The notes: generated by a model from the letters alone, not told the origin. A stretch of DNA of 64,000 nt from Nocardia asteroides (GCF_900637185.1 NZ_LR134352.1:6624001-6688000), one strand, 5' to 3'. Shown: positions 1-8,259, counted from the stretch's first letter. Program-made: numbers and translations.

Positions 1-164
1 GTCGGGTTGCCGGTGCGCGCGTATTCGTAGCCGCCGCGCATGCCGCCGACGCCGTCCTGGGCGAAGGTGGAGCTCGCGTAGATGGGCACGTTGACCGCAC
101 CGGTCTGAGGATCGGGTTCATATCCGGCGTGGATGGCCCTGGTCGAGAATCCCAGCTCACTCAT
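1..164 (-). CDS. metB: cystathionine gamma-synthase/lyase, N-terminal fragment cut by the window edge
   Basis: The first 54 codons are visible on the minus strand from the ATG at 162-164. They read MSELGFSTRAIHAGYEP, then VPIYASSTF and YEYARTGNPT. This is the N-terminus of the Cys/Met-metabolism PLP family (trans-sulfuration enzymes such as MetB and MetC), in which the YxYxRxxNPT stretch helps bind the phosphate of PLP from the neighbouring subunit. The active-site lysine and the rest of the protein lie outside the window. M. tuberculosis has metB (Rv1079) close to cbs (Rv1077), and cbs is about 10 kb away here, so a role in the cystathionine pathway fits. MetB and a lyase cannot be told apart from this fragment. 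Confidence 0.85.
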   Translation of the reverse strand, partial: MSELGFSTRAIHAGYEPDPQTGAVNVPIYASSTFAQDGVGGMRGGYEYARTGNP

Positions 165-239
165 GGCCTCAGACTAGTTGGCCGGATCCGGGCCGAAACG
201 CTGGGGTATTGCGCGGGCGCGGCGGACTAGGCTGCGGCC

Positions 240-1418
240 ATGGTGACTGTTGAGGAATTGTTCGCGATCGACCCGCTGCTTTCCCCGGAGGAGCGCGAGA
301 TCCGCGACACGGTGACCCGTTTCGGTGAGCGCAGGCTGCGCCCGCACATCGCCGAGTGGTTCGAGGCAGGCACCTTCCCGGCCCGCGAGCTCGCGCCCGA
401 ACTGGGCAAGCTGGGCCTGCTCGGCATGCACCTCGAGGGCTACGGCTGCGCGGGCATGTCCGCGACCGCGTACGGCCTGGCCTGCCAGGAGCTCGAGGCG
501 GTCGATTCCGGCGTGCGCAGCATGGTGTCGGTGCAGGGCTCGCTGGCCATGTCGGCCATCCATTTCTTCGGCTCGGAGGAGCAGAAGCAGCACTACCTGC
601 CCGGCATGGCGGCCGGCGAGCTGATCGGCTGCTTCGGGCTCACCGAGCCCGACTTCGGTTCCAATCCGGGCGGCATGCGCACCAGGGCCGTGCGTGACGG
701 CGACGACTGGGTGCTCAACGGCTCCAAGATGTGGATCACCAACGGCTCGGTCGCCGACGTGGCCGTGGTGTGGGCCTACGTCGACGAGGGCGCCGACAAG
801 CCGCGGGTGCGCGGCTTCCTGGTCCCCGCGGGCACACCGGGTTTCACCACCCGCGAACTGCACGGCAAGCTCTCGCTGCGCGCGTCCCTCACGGCCGCAC
901 TGGATTTCGACGACGTGCGGCTGCCCGCCGACGCCGTGCTGCCCGAATCCCGTGGCCTGAGCGCGCCGTTGGCCTGCCTCAGCGAGGCCCGCTTCGGCAT
1001 CGTGTTCGGCGCGCTCGGCGCGGCCCGCGACTGCCTGAGCGCGGCGATCGACTACGCCCGCACCCGCGAGGTGTTCGACAAGCCGCTGGCCGCCTACCAG
1101 CTCACCCAGGCCAAACTCGCCGACATGGCACTGGAACTGGGCAAGGGCCAGCTGCTGGCGCTGCACCTGGGCCGGCTCAAGGACCGGCACGAGATCACCG
1201 GCGAGCAGATCAGCGCGGGCAAGCTGAACAGCACCCGCGAGGCCATCGCGATCGCGCGCGAGTGCCGGACGATCCTGGGCGCCAACGGAATCACCCTCGA
1301 CTACCCCGTGCTGCGGCACGCGAACAACCTCGAGTCGGTGCTCACCTACGAGGGCACCGCCGAGGTGCATCAGCTGGTGCTCGGCAAGGCGCTCACCGAC
1401 GCGAACGCCTTCCGCTAG
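240..1418 (+). CDS. acyl-CoA dehydrogenase, glutaryl-CoA dehydrogenase-like
   Basis: A 392-aa FAD-dependent acyl-CoA dehydrogenase of normal length. The N-terminal helical domain is followed by the middle beta-domain signature GCFGLTEPDFGSNPGG (about 145-160) and WITNGSVAD. The C-terminal domain holds RTREVFDKPLAAYQLTQ and LTYEGTAEVHQ, where Glu371 sits at the canonical catalytic-base position. The TEPDFGSNPGGMRT stretch and the overall sequence resemble glutaryl-CoA dehydrogenases (FadE7-type), which oxidise and decarboxylate glutaryl-CoA in lysine/tryptophan breakdown. It stands alone, divergent from metB and convergent with the small membrane protein at 1419, so substrate is inferred from family only. 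Confidence 0.82.
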   Translation: MVTVEELFAIDPLLSPEEREIRDTVTRFGERRLRPHIAEWFEAGTFPARELAPELGKLGLLGMHLEGYGCAGMSATAYGLACQELEAVDSGVRSMVSVQGSLAMSAIHFFGSEEQKQHYLPGMAAGELIGCFGLTEPDFGSNPGGMRTRAVRDGDDWVLNGSKMWITNGSVADVAVVWAYVDEGADKPRVRGFLVPAGTPGFTTRELHGKLSLRASLTAALDFDDVRLPADAVLPESRGLSAPLACLSEARFGIVFGALGAARDCLSAAIDYARTREVFDKPLAAYQLTQAKLADMALELGKGQLLALHLGRLKDRHEITGEQISAGKLNSTREAIAIARECRTILGANGITLDYPVLRHANNLESVLTYEGTAEVHQLVLGKALTDANAFR

Positions 1419-1745
1419 TCAGCCGCGGATGATCAGGCCCTGCCCGGGCTCCCGCGCGGGCGCGGGCCGGATCAGGCCGCCGGCGAAGGCCAGCGCCAGT
1501 ACCGCCACCACGACGGTCAGCACCGTGAGCGCGATCGGGACGGTGATCGCCGTGGGGATGCCGAGGACGGTCAGCGAAGCCATACCGCCGCAGCCCCACA
1601 GGATCACGGCGAGGAATCGGCCCAGCAGCGGGGCGTACGGGGACCGCAGCCCCCGGTTCACGCCCGCACGGGCGGCGTAGCCCGCGGCCGCGGGAATGAC
1701 GGGGGTCAGGCCGAGCAGCTGGATGGCCGGTTCGGTGACGTCCAC
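1419..1745 (-). CDS. small membrane protein, unknown function
   Basis: A 108-aa protein with a GTG start (1743-1745). It has two or three hydrophobic segments (about 8-25 and 41-92) and ends in a short polar tail with GGLIRPAPAREPGQ. That tail, a GGLIRP motif straight after the last membrane helix, resembles the end of the CmpX-like protein at 5093-5938 (GGLVRPMEQRW), so the two may share a membrane fold; this is inference. The stop touches the stop of the acyl-CoA dehydrogenase (convergent, no gap). No enzymatic motif is visible. Confidence 0.6.
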   Translation of the reverse strand: MDVTEPAIQLLGLTPVIPAAAGYAARAGVNRGLRSPYAPLLGRFLAVILWGCGGMASLTVLGIPTAITVPIALTVLTVVVAVLALAFAGGLIRPAPAREPGQGLIIRG

Positions 1746-1893
1746 AACGGGCCCTTTCGCTCGCCTAGCTGGTTAGCCGAAAGTTGTCTCGAGTCGGTAC
1801 TACCCGCCCAGAATCCACCCGGCACCCCGTTGACGCAAGTCCGCCGCACCCGGCGACCAGCGAGAAACCCTTGACCCCGGTCGTGATCTGCGT

Positions 1894-1909
1894 CACAATT
1901 CTAATCGTG
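1894..1909. promoter_or_regulatory. imperfect palindrome at the start of the TetR gene, candidate operator
   Basis: CACAATTCTAATCGTG reads as CAC-n-ATT-nn-AAT-n-GTG, two-fold symmetric at 12 of 16 positions. It covers the GTG start at 1907 and follows a TTGACC hexamer at 1871-1876 that could be a -35 element, with CACAAT as a weak -10. Self-repression by the adjacent TetR protein is the simplest reading; no second copy was found in the window. Confidence 0.4.
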
Positions 1910-2503
1910 TTAGGTGAAACTACTCGCGATAGGCAAGCCGAACGCCGTGAGGCGACACGGCGGGAGATTCTGCAGGTCGCGTGGGATGTCGCCAGGGAAC
2001 ACGGACTGGCCCAGCTCACCCTGCGCGAGGTGGCCACCAGGGTCGGCATGCGCGCGCCGTCGCTGTATACGCATTTCCCGGCCAAGCACGCGATCTACGA
2101 CGCGATGTTCGGCCAGGCCTGGGCCGAGTACGAGGAGCACGCCGCGCGGGTCACCGCCGATCTGCCCGACGCTCCGCGTGCCCGGCTGCTGGCGGTGGCC
2201 TACAGCTTCTTCGATTTCGCCGTCGCGGATCTGGCCCGCTACCAGCTGATGAATCAGCGCACGGTGCCCGGATTCGAACCGTCGGCCGCGGCGTTCGCGC
2301 CGTCGCAACGGGTGGTGCGCGCCGCCGTAGACCTGTTCGCCGAGGCAGGTGTCACCGATCGGGGTGACATCGAGATCTGGTTCTGCCTGATCGGCGGCCT
2401 CATCGACCAGCAACTCGCCAACGATCCGGCCGGCGACAGCAGGCGCAGGCTGATCGAACGCGCGATGACCATGTGGGCCGACAGCGTCGGCCTGCCGGCC
2501 TGA
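1907..2503 (+). CDS. TetR/AcrR-family transcriptional regulator
   Basis: A 198-aa regulator when started at GTG 1907. The N-terminal helix-turn-helix reads REILQVAWDVAREHG, LTLREVATRVGMRAPSLYTHFPAK, typical of TetR. The C-terminal half is a ligand-binding domain of the MarR/AcrR TetR_C type. The frame stays open upstream to 1784 but that stretch is unlike protein, and the palindrome and promoter-like hexamers sit just before 1907, so 1907 is preferred and the mRNA may be leaderless. It lies 13 bases before the maleylpyruvate-isomerase-family gene in the same orientation and probably controls that pair. Confidence 0.82.
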   Translation: MLGETTRDRQAERREATRREILQVAWDVAREHGLAQLTLREVATRVGMRAPSLYTHFPAKHAIYDAMFGQAWAEYEEHAARVTADLPDAPRARLLAVAYSFFDFAVADLARYQLMNQRTVPGFEPSAAAFAPSQRVVRAAVDLFAEAGVTDRGDIEIWFCLIGGLIDQQLANDPAGDSRRRLIERAMTMWADSVGLPA

Positions 2504-2516
2504 TCCGAGGGAACCC

Positions 2517-3281
2517 ATGACCACCACCACCCCGGCGCCCACCCGGCCCCGCCGCAGCGCCTCACCACGTCCGGAATCGATGACCCTGGCCGCCACCGAG
2601 TACGAGCGCATCGCCCGCGCCGCGGCCGCGCTCGACCCCGCCGACTGGGACCGTCCCACCGACTGTCCCGAATGGACTGTGCGCCAGATGCTCTCGCATG
2701 TCGTCGGCATGGCGGCGATGACCGCGTCGTTCCCCGAGATGGTCCGGCAGCAGCGCGCCGCCGACCGGCGCTGCGAACCCGGGCAGCCGCGCATCGACGC
2801 ACTCACCGCCCATCAGGTCGACCTCTTCGGCGGTCGCTCACCCGCCGAGCTGACCGCGCTGCTCGCCGAGCTCGGACCCCGCGCCGCGGCGGCTCGGCGC
2901 AGGCTGCCCGGCCTCGTCCGCAAGCTGCCGATGCCCGGCGCCGAACGGGTGAACGGCGTCGACGAACGCTGGACCGTCGGCTACCTGACCGAGGTGATCC
3001 TGACCCGCGACCCGTGGATGCACCGCGTCGACCTGAGCCGGGCCACCGGGCGGCCGCTGGAACTGTCCGCCGAGCACGACGGTCGCATCGTCGACGGCGT
3101 GGTGCGCGAATGGGCCCAGCGCCACGGCAGCCCCTACCGGCTCACGCTGCACGGCCCGGCGGGCGGCAGCTGGGCCGAGGGCGACGGTCCCGCGCTCGAG
3201 CTCGACGCCGTCGAGTTCTGCCGGATCCTGTCCGGCCGGGCGAGCGGGACCGGACTGCTGACGACCGAGGTGCCGTTCTGA
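2517..3281 (+). CDS. maleylpyruvate isomerase-family mycothiol-dependent protein (DinB-like fold)
   Basis: A 254-aa protein of the MDMPI_N/DinB_2 superfamily. The N-terminal helical bundle has the characteristic W..PTDCPEWTVRQMLSHVVGMAA block (about 40-65), with a histidine that in the family binds the catalytic divalent metal, and a second histidine in DPWMHRVDLSRATG (about 163-176). Known members use mycothiol as cofactor, for example in maleylpyruvate isomerisation, but most paralogues have no assigned substrate. Its operon with the TetR gene (13-base gap) suggests a ligand-induced detoxification or thiol-transfer enzyme; the substrate is not deducible. Confidence 0.72.
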   Translation: MTTTTPAPTRPRRSASPRPESMTLAATEYERIARAAAALDPADWDRPTDCPEWTVRQMLSHVVGMAAMTASFPEMVRQQRAADRRCEPGQPRIDALTAHQVDLFGGRSPAELTALLAELGPRAAAARRRLPGLVRKLPMPGAERVNGVDERWTVGYLTEVILTRDPWMHRVDLSRATGRPLELSAEHDGRIVDGVVREWAQRHGSPYRLTLHGPAGGSWAEGDGPALELDAVEFCRILSGRASGTGLLTTEVPF

Positions 3282-3284
3282 GCG

Positions 3285-4571
3285 TCAGGCCGGCGGGGGC
3301 AGTTCCAGGTTCTCGCGGTAGGTGCCGCCGAGGTAGTCGGTGTCGACCAGGCCGCGGCGGCGCAGCTCGGGCAGCAGTCCGTTGAGCACGAAGTCGCCGG
3401 TGCGCGGGTCGGTGAGGCCGCCGAGCGAGATCACGTCAAGGACGCCGGCCCGGTAGCGCTCCTCGATGGCGTCGGCGAGCTGTTCGGGCGTGCCCGCGGC
3501 GGCCCAGTGGCCGGTGTCCTTGGCGGCAACGACGAGCTCGCGCAGCGTCGCGCCGGTGGCGGCCAGTTTGCTGAAGATCTCCACCCGGCCGCGGCGACGC
3601 CGCACCGAATCCAGCTGCGGCAGGAGGCTTTCCGGTATCGGCTTGTCCAGCGGCAGCTCGGACAGGTCGAGTCCGCCGCCCAGCATGTCGGCCAGCTGAC
3701 GGCGGCCCGCGTCGAAGTCGGTGGCCTCGGCCGCCTCCCGCACCAGCCGCCGGGCCTCGGCCTCGGTGGCGCCGTAGGTGGCGTGGAAGGAACTGAAGAT
3801 CAGCGGCAGGCCGTCGGCGCGGCCCAGCTCCCGCGCGCGGGTCCGGATCTTCTTCGTGTAGACGACGGCGTCCTCCAGCGTCGGCAGCGAGGTGAAGACC
3901 ACCTCGGCGAAGCGGGCGCCGAGCTCGATACCGCCCGCGGACTGCCCCGCCTGGAACTGCACCGGCCTGCCCTGGGGCAGCGGCGGGATGTTGAGCGGCC
4001 CGCGGACCGAGAAGTGTTCGCCCGCGTGGTCGATCGGCCGGACCAGGGACGCGTCGAGCACTGTGCCGCCCGCGCCGTCGGGCCGCAGCGCGCCCGGCCG
4101 CCAGCTGTCGAACAGGGCGTTGACCACGGTGAGCGCCTCGGTGGCGCGGTCGTAGCGCCGCTCGGGGCTGGGCAGGTCCGCGTCGCCGTAGTTCTCCTCG
4201 CCGAGCGAGGAGGTCACCGCGTTCCAGGCCGCACGGCCGTTGCTCACGTGGTCGAGGGTGCCGAACAGCCGGGCCAGGTTGTACGGGTGGTGGAACGTGG
4301 TGGTGACCGTCGCGATGAGGCCGACGTGGGTGGTCACCGCGCTCAGCGCGGCCAGCTGGACGATCGGTTCCTGCGCGCCGATCGCGCCCTGGGCCCCGAA
4401 GGCGAGCAGGTCGGCGGCGAACAGCGCGCCGATCTTGTGTTCCTCGGCGATCCGGGCGACGCGCACCGCCTCGTCCAGGGTCGACCGGGTGGGATCCAGC
4501 GCGGCGGCGTACACGTCGGGTGATCCGCTCACCCCGGTGACGGTCTTCAGGGTGCGGCGTTCGGTGGCCAT
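3285..4571 (-). CDS. LLM-class flavin-dependent monooxygenase, NtaA/SnaA/DszA type
   Basis: A 428-aa bacterial-luciferase-fold oxidoreductase starting at ATG 4569-4571. Family landmarks include HHPYNLARLFGTLDHVSNGRAAWNAVTS (about 94-121), NYGDADLPSPERRYDRATEAL, and PLPQGRPVQFQAGQSAGGIELGARFAEVVFTS. These match the long NtaA/DszA/SsuD-like branch that uses reduced FMN supplied by a separate reductase to oxidise organosulfur, nitrilotriacetate or alkyl substrates. No flavin reductase is adjacent. It is convergent with the gene at 2517 (3-base gap). The substrate is unknown. Confidence 0.82.
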   Translation of the reverse strand: MATERRTLKTVTGVSGSPDVYAAALDPTRSTLDEAVRVARIAEEHKIGALFAADLLAFGAQGAIGAQEPIVQLAALSAVTTHVGLIATVTTTFHHPYNLARLFGTLDHVSNGRAAWNAVTSSLGEENYGDADLPSPERRYDRATEALTVVNALFDSWRPGALRPDGAGGTVLDASLVRPIDHAGEHFSVRGPLNIPPLPQGRPVQFQAGQSAGGIELGARFAEVVFTSLPTLEDAVVYTKKIRTRARELGRADGLPLIFSSFHATYGATEAEARRLVREAAEATDFDAGRRQLADMLGGGLDLSELPLDKPIPESLLPQLDSVRRRRGRVEIFSKLAATGATLRELVVAAKDTGHWAAAGTPEQLADAIEERYRAGVLDVISLGGLTDPRTGDFVLNGLLPELRRRGLVDTDYLGGTYRENLELPPPA

Positions 4572-4695
4572 GTCAGCAGTCCAGCAGGACTCCTGGGCGC
4601 TCGACCATGGTTGCGCTCAACACAATTCGATCGGAATGCGCGGTTGCGCCGAGTTCGCCGCCGGGGCGAATCCGCCCTGTTGCTACCATCTGGTG

Positions 4696-5034
4696 GTGTT
4701 TTCGCCCGGCCCCGCGTTGCTCGAATTCTCGGCACGACGTCATCTGCACAAACTGAATACCACGTATGGAATTCCCGCGGCCTTGGCCGCGGCGGACAAT
4801 CCCGGCCTGTCGGCCGAACTCGATCAGCACGCCGCGGCGGTGCGCGACATTCTCGCGTTCGGCGTCGGCGAATCGACGGGGATACCGCTCACCGTTCTGC
4901 TCGCCGGCTATGCCAGGGGGCTGCTCGACCAGGTCGCCGAATACGCGGGCGGCCTGCTGGCGGTCGCCCCCGCGTCCTGGTCCGAGGCCGACTGGCTGCA
5001 ATTGCGCCTGGCCGCGGTCTGCCGGCACGCCTGA
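4696..5034 (+). CDS. DUF6401-like small protein
   Basis: A 112-aa protein if started at GTG 4696 (an adjacent in-frame GTG lies at 4693). TACCAT at 4683-4688 lies seven bases before 4696 and could be the -10 of a leaderless transcript. The core HLHKLNTTYGIPAALAAA, NPGLSAELDQHAAAVRDIL resembles DUF6401 proteins of actinobacteria, small alpha-helical proteins sometimes noted near natural-product genes. Their function is unknown. It is divergent from the LLM monooxygenase and convergent with the CmpX-like gene, separated from it by a strong hairpin. Assignment rests on pattern memory only. Confidence 0.6.
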   Translation: MFSPGPALLEFSARRHLHKLNTTYGIPAALAAADNPGLSAELDQHAAAVRDILAFGVGESTGIPLTVLLAGYARGLLDQVAEYAGGLLAVAPASWSEADWLQLRLAAVCRHA

Positions 5035-5045
5035 GACACCGGAAT

Positions 5046-5081
5046 CGGCGCTTCGCCTCCGTATCGGTGGGCGAAGCGCCG
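5046..5081. terminator. bidirectional hairpin terminator
   Basis: Perfect 12-bp stem (5046-5057 with 5070-5081) around a 12-base loop, between two convergent stops at 5034 and 5093. There is no long T-run, as usual in actinobacteria. Confidence 0.7.
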
Positions 5082-5092
5082 GCGCCGGTCGG

Positions 5093-5938
5093 TCATCGAG
5101 CTGTTTCGCCACCCCATTCCTGGCGCCCCGGCTCGGGGTAACCCGCACCGGGGGTGACCCACTGCTGCGCGTTCTCGGCGTGCGCACCGGGTGCCGCCTG
5201 ACCGCTCACCCTGGCCGCGTCCTCGCGTCCGCGCTGGTAGGCCTCGGCCTGCCCCTTCATCGCGGGCATCTCGGCCTCCAGGTTGCCCAGCCAGCTGCTC
5301 CAGCGCTGTTCCATCGGCCGGACCAAGCCGCCGCCGACACCGACCACCAGGATGCCGCCGATGGTGGCGAGCACGGCGATCAGGATCGGCGTGGTCACCG
5401 AGGTCGCGACCCCGATCTGGTTCAGCGCGGCGATGATGCCGATACCCCAGATGAACACCGCCGCGATCCGGCCGAGCATCGGCCCGTAGGACAGCCCGCC
5501 CAGCATCGAGGTGACCAGTTCGCTCACCGCGTGCGCGATGGCCGCCGCGATCACCACGATCACGATCGCCACCGCCGCCTTGGGCAGCCAGGCCACGATG
5601 CCGGTGAGCAGATCACTGACCGGGTTGGGCCCGAAGACCCCGAAACCGATCTGCAGGGCGATCAGCAGGATGGCGTAATAGGCGATCTTGGCGAGGAGAT
5701 CGGAGGCGTCGTATTTGCTCTTGGACAGCATCTTCTTGATCTGTCCACGTTCGACCAGCCGATCGAAGCCCACGCGTTCTAGCACCGCGTCGACGACCTT
5801 GGCGACCACTTTCGCGATGATCCAGCCGATCAGCAGGATGGCGACGAAGGCGGCCAATTTGGGCACGAATTGCGCGACCGAACTCCACGCGTCGGACAAA
5901 CCTTGCTGGAAATCGATCGCGACGACGGAGATATCCAC
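5093..5938 (-). CDS. mechanosensitive-channel-like CmpX/TM-helix repeat membrane protein
   Basis: A 281-aa protein with a GTG start at 5936-5938 and an AAAGGATG ribosome-binding site just upstream. Four or five membrane helices are visible (about 21-44, 80-103, 110-145, 165-190, 194-212). Two internal repeats of the TM_helix type, such as VVDAVLERVGFDRLVERG and LVTSMLGGLSYGPMLGRIAAVFIWGIGIIAALNQIGV, are typical of CmpX-like proteins related to MscS channels but lacking the beta-domain. The polar tail holds WSSWLGNLEAEMPAMKGQA. It probably sits in the inner membrane with a role in envelope stress or osmotic response; this is inferred from family only. Confidence 0.7.
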   Translation of the reverse strand: MDISVVAIDFQQGLSDAWSSVAQFVPKLAAFVAILLIGWIIAKVVAKVVDAVLERVGFDRLVERGQIKKMLSKSKYDASDLLAKIAYYAILLIALQIGFGVFGPNPVSDLLTGIVAWLPKAAVAIVIVVIAAAIAHAVSELVTSMLGGLSYGPMLGRIAAVFIWGIGIIAALNQIGVATSVTTPILIAVLATIGGILVVGVGGGLVRPMEQRWSSWLGNLEAEMPAMKGQAEAYQRGREDAARVSGQAAPGAHAENAQQWVTPGAGYPEPGRQEWGGETAR

Positions 5939-6097
5939 AGCACATCCTTTCGCTTCTTCCCGCCCGCTACCTGTCCACCGCTGGGTACCCGGGTTGACCG
6001 CACCGAATCTCCAATTTGCGAGAAAGTTGCTCTTCGCCCGGTCATCCGGCCGTTGACCGGGGCCCGGGGTTGCGCCAGGGCCGGATCGGGATCAGAG

Positions 6098-6119
6098 TGT
6101 AAGTAAGTGGTTACTTACA
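6098..6119. promoter_or_regulatory. perfect palindromic TetR operator
   Basis: Two perfect 9-bp arms, TGTAAGTAA and TTACTTACA, flank a 4-base spacer (GTGG). The site lies 15 bases before the preferred GTG start of the TetR gene at 6134. AT-rich sequence in a GC-rich genome plus exact symmetry makes an operator likely; autoregulation of the TetR-oxidoreductase operon is inferred. Confidence 0.8.
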
Positions 6120-6133
6120 ACGACGGAGGTGCC

Positions 6134-6784
6134 GTGGCCCCGACCTCGCGGGAACGCATCATGACCGAGGCTCTGCGCCTGTTCGGCGAGCAGGGTTTCG
6201 CCAAGACCTCGATCGCGCAGATCGAACGGGCCGCCGGACTGTCGGGAGGTTCGGGAGCGCTCTACCGGCACTTCAAGTCCAAGGACGAACTGCTGGTGCA
6301 GGCGGTGGCGGCGAAGCTCGGCGACCGCGGCGAGTGGGAGCTGTACGTGTCACCGGACTTCTCGATGGCCGCGGCCCTCGCCGCCGCCGCGCCGTCCGGC
6401 TCGACCGTCGACCAGCTCGAGGCACTGTGCCGGATCGGCCTCGCCCGGCTCGACCACGGCCGCGATGTCACCCGGATTCTCCTGCGGGACAACTCGATTC
6501 CGGCTCCCATGCTGGAGGTCTTCCGGCAGGAGGAGTACGCCGTGGTGATGTCGGTGGTCACCCGCGGACTCACCGAACTCGCCGGCCCGCGCGGGCGGGA
6601 CCAGGACTGGGATGCCACCGCCGCCGTCCTCGTCGGCGCGGTCGCCCACTTCTGGCTGATCCGCGACATCTTCGACGGCGGGCATCCGGCGAACGTCGAC
6701 GCCGAGCGCTACCTCAGAGCCACCGCAGAGATGATCGCCGCCCGGCTCGACTGGGCGGACACCGAGGGAGAGGACCGACGATGA
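6134..6784 (+). CDS. TetR-family transcriptional regulator
   Basis: A 216-aa regulator. GTG 6134 is preferred because GGAGG (6125-6129) precedes it and the earlier in-frame GTG at 6107 lies inside the operator palindrome. The HTH reads RERIMTEALRLFGEQGFAKTSIAQIERAAGL, SGALYRHFKSKDELL. The C-terminal half is a helical ligand pocket with a TetR dimerisation pattern. The stop overlaps the start of the oxidoreductase gene by four bases (ATGA at 6781-6784), so both are translated as one unit and the regulator probably responds to a substrate of that enzyme. Confidence 0.87.
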   Translation: MAPTSRERIMTEALRLFGEQGFAKTSIAQIERAAGLSGGSGALYRHFKSKDELLVQAVAAKLGDRGEWELYVSPDFSMAAALAAAAPSGSTVDQLEALCRIGLARLDHGRDVTRILLRDNSIPAPMLEVFRQEEYAVVMSVVTRGLTELAGPRGRDQDWDATAAVLVGAVAHFWLIRDIFDGGHPANVDAERYLRATAEMIAARLDWADTEGEDRR

Positions 6785-7965
6785 ACACCACCATCACCGT
6801 GGTCGGGGGCGGACTGGCGGGTCTCACCGCCGCGATCGCCGTCGCGGAGACCGGCGTGCCGGTACGCCTGCACGAGGCTCACCGGACGCTGGGCGGCCGG
6901 GGCCGTGCGACCCCGCCACCGCATGTCGCCCACGAGGGCGCCCATGTCTTCTACGCCGACGGACCGCACTACACCTGGCTGAAGGAGCGCGGCTTCGTCG
7001 CCGGGCTCGGCTGGCCCGGCCCGGCCGACGCGGCCAAGGTCGGCTTCCGCGTCGACGGCCGGATCCGGCACGTGCCGTCGCCGGGCATGCTGCGCGCCCA
7101 GGCCCGCAGGGGATTGCGCGCGCCGGTCGACGTCGACTTCCACAGCTGGGCGTCCGAACGCTGGAACGAGCGCACCGCCACCCACGTCGCCAACGCGATC
7201 AGCGTGGTGACCTACGACGCGAACACCGGCGCCCTGTCGGCCGCGTTCGTCTGGGACCTGTTCCAGCGTGCGCTCGGCGCGCGTGTCCCCGGGGTCCGGT
7301 GGGTGCGGGGCGGATGGCAGCGGGTCCTCGACCGGATGATCGCGCGGGCCACCGAGCTCGGCGTCGTCATCGAGACCGGATCGCGCATCGACACGCTGCC
7401 GGCCGACGGGCCGGTCATCGTCGCCACCGATCTCGACGCCGCGCGCCGGCTGCTCGGTGACGAGACATTGCGCGGCACCGGCGGTTTCGCCGCGCTGCTC
7501 GATCTCGCGGTGACCAAGGACCGGCGCGACCGGTTCGTGGTCTTCGACCTGGACCAGGGCGGCTTCCACGAGTGCTACACCGCGCAGGACGACAGCATCG
7601 CGCCCGCGGGGCAGTCGCTGTTCCAGCTCCAGATGCCGGTGCGCGACAACGAATCCCGCGAATCGGCGCACCGCAGGCTGGAAGCCCTCGCCGACGCCAC
7701 CGTCCCGGACTGGCGCTCCCGCACCACCTTCCACCGGACGTCGACGGCGAAGAACCGGACCGGCGCCAACGACCGGCCCGGCAGCACCTGGCGCGACCGG
7801 CACGCCATCGACCGCGGCGACGGGGTGTACCTGGTGGGCGACATGGTCGCCGCGCCGGGCATGCGGGGCGAGATCTCCGTCAACAGTGCCGTCACCGCCG
7901 CCGCGTCCGCCGTCGCCACCCTGCGGACGGCGTCCGGCGTCCTGCCGAGGACCCGGCCCGCCTAG
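6781..7965 (+). CDS. FAD-dependent oxidoreductase, phytoene-desaturase/amine-oxidase fold
   Basis: A 394-aa flavoprotein. The N-terminal Rossmann dinucleotide motif VVGGGLAGLTAAIAVAETG is followed by LHEAHRTLGGRGRAT, the arrangement of phytoene desaturase/crtI-like and amine-oxidase enzymes. Near the C-terminus GDGVYLVGDMVAAPGMRGEIS is the second FAD-contact segment. It is shorter than carotenoid desaturases (about 500 aa), and no prenyltransferase or phytoene synthase is nearby, so a carotenoid role is not supported. It is translationally coupled to the TetR gene. A hairpin at 7976-8013 ends the transcript. The substrate is unknown. Confidence 0.75.
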   Translation: MNTTITVVGGGLAGLTAAIAVAETGVPVRLHEAHRTLGGRGRATPPPHVAHEGAHVFYADGPHYTWLKERGFVAGLGWPGPADAAKVGFRVDGRIRHVPSPGMLRAQARRGLRAPVDVDFHSWASERWNERTATHVANAISVVTYDANTGALSAAFVWDLFQRALGARVPGVRWVRGGWQRVLDRMIARATELGVVIETGSRIDTLPADGPVIVATDLDAARRLLGDETLRGTGGFAALLDLAVTKDRRDRFVVFDLDQGGFHECYTAQDDSIAPAGQSLFQLQMPVRDNESRESAHRRLEALADATVPDWRSRTTFHRTSTAKNRTGANDRPGSTWRDRHAIDRGDGVYLVGDMVAAPGMRGEISVNSAVTAAASAVATLRTASGVLPRTRPA

Positions 7966-7975
7966 CCGTCGGCGA

Positions 7976-8013
7976 CCGACCCGATCGACGGTCCCCGATC
8001 CCGATCGGGTCGG
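7976..8013 (+). terminator. hairpin terminator after the FAD oxidoreductase
   Basis: Perfect 12-bp inverted repeat (7976-7987 with 8002-8013) starting 11 bases after the stop codon. It also separates this operon from the erm leader. Confidence 0.65.
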
Positions 8014-8108
8014 TCCCGGCCGGTGCCGTGAGCCGGATCGGCGACGGCCACGATGCCGCGCCGAAATTCGGTTGCGCCGCGCGCCGAGCGCTTCCTAAGG
8101 TGAGCCGC

Positions 8109-8174
8109 ATGTCGTCTCTGTGCGCCTGCAACGTGTTCATCCGCATCCGCTCCGCCCGGGCTCTGGCCCGCTAG
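8109..8174 (+). CDS. erm leader peptide (candidate translational attenuator)
   Basis: A 21-codon ORF starting at ATG 8109, with AAGG (8097-8100) at a good ribosome-binding distance. It ends with TAG 85 bases before the erm start. The peptide contains CACNVFIRIR followed by a basic Ala/Arg-rich tail. Inducible erm genes are classically preceded by short peptides whose translation stalls on macrolide-bound ribosomes (IFVI- and RLR-type stalling motifs are known); VFIRIR has features of both, which is my inference. The codons for IRIRS (8140-8151) can pair with 8173-8184 (11 of 12 bases), the element expected of an attenuator. Confidence 0.6.
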   Translation: MSSLCACNVFIRIRSARALAR

Positions 8175-8240
8175 CGGACGCGGAGACTCTCGGCGTCCAC
8201 CGGCGCGCCCAGGGCCCATCGAGCTTTCCACTACTCGATG
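8140..8240 (+). promoter_or_regulatory. erm attenuator RNA with alternative pairings
   Basis: Segment 8173-8184 can pair either with leader codons 8140-8151 (11 of 12) or, through GGACGC 8176-8181, with GCGTCC 8193-8198 (6 of 6). A further perfect 7-bp hairpin, 8217-8223 with 8234-8240, stands directly before the erm ribosome-binding site GAAGGGG (8245-8251). Mutually exclusive stems depending on where a ribosome stalls in the leader are the hallmark of erm attenuation. I see no strong stem that directly masks the ribosome-binding site, so the exact switch is uncertain. Confidence 0.5.
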
Positions 8241-8259
8241 ACCCGAAGGGGCTACTGCC

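Noticed and set aside
174..1370. Long minus-strand frame opposite the acyl-CoA dehydrogenase
   Set aside because: Shadow frame; no domain, no start signal, composition is codon-complement noise.
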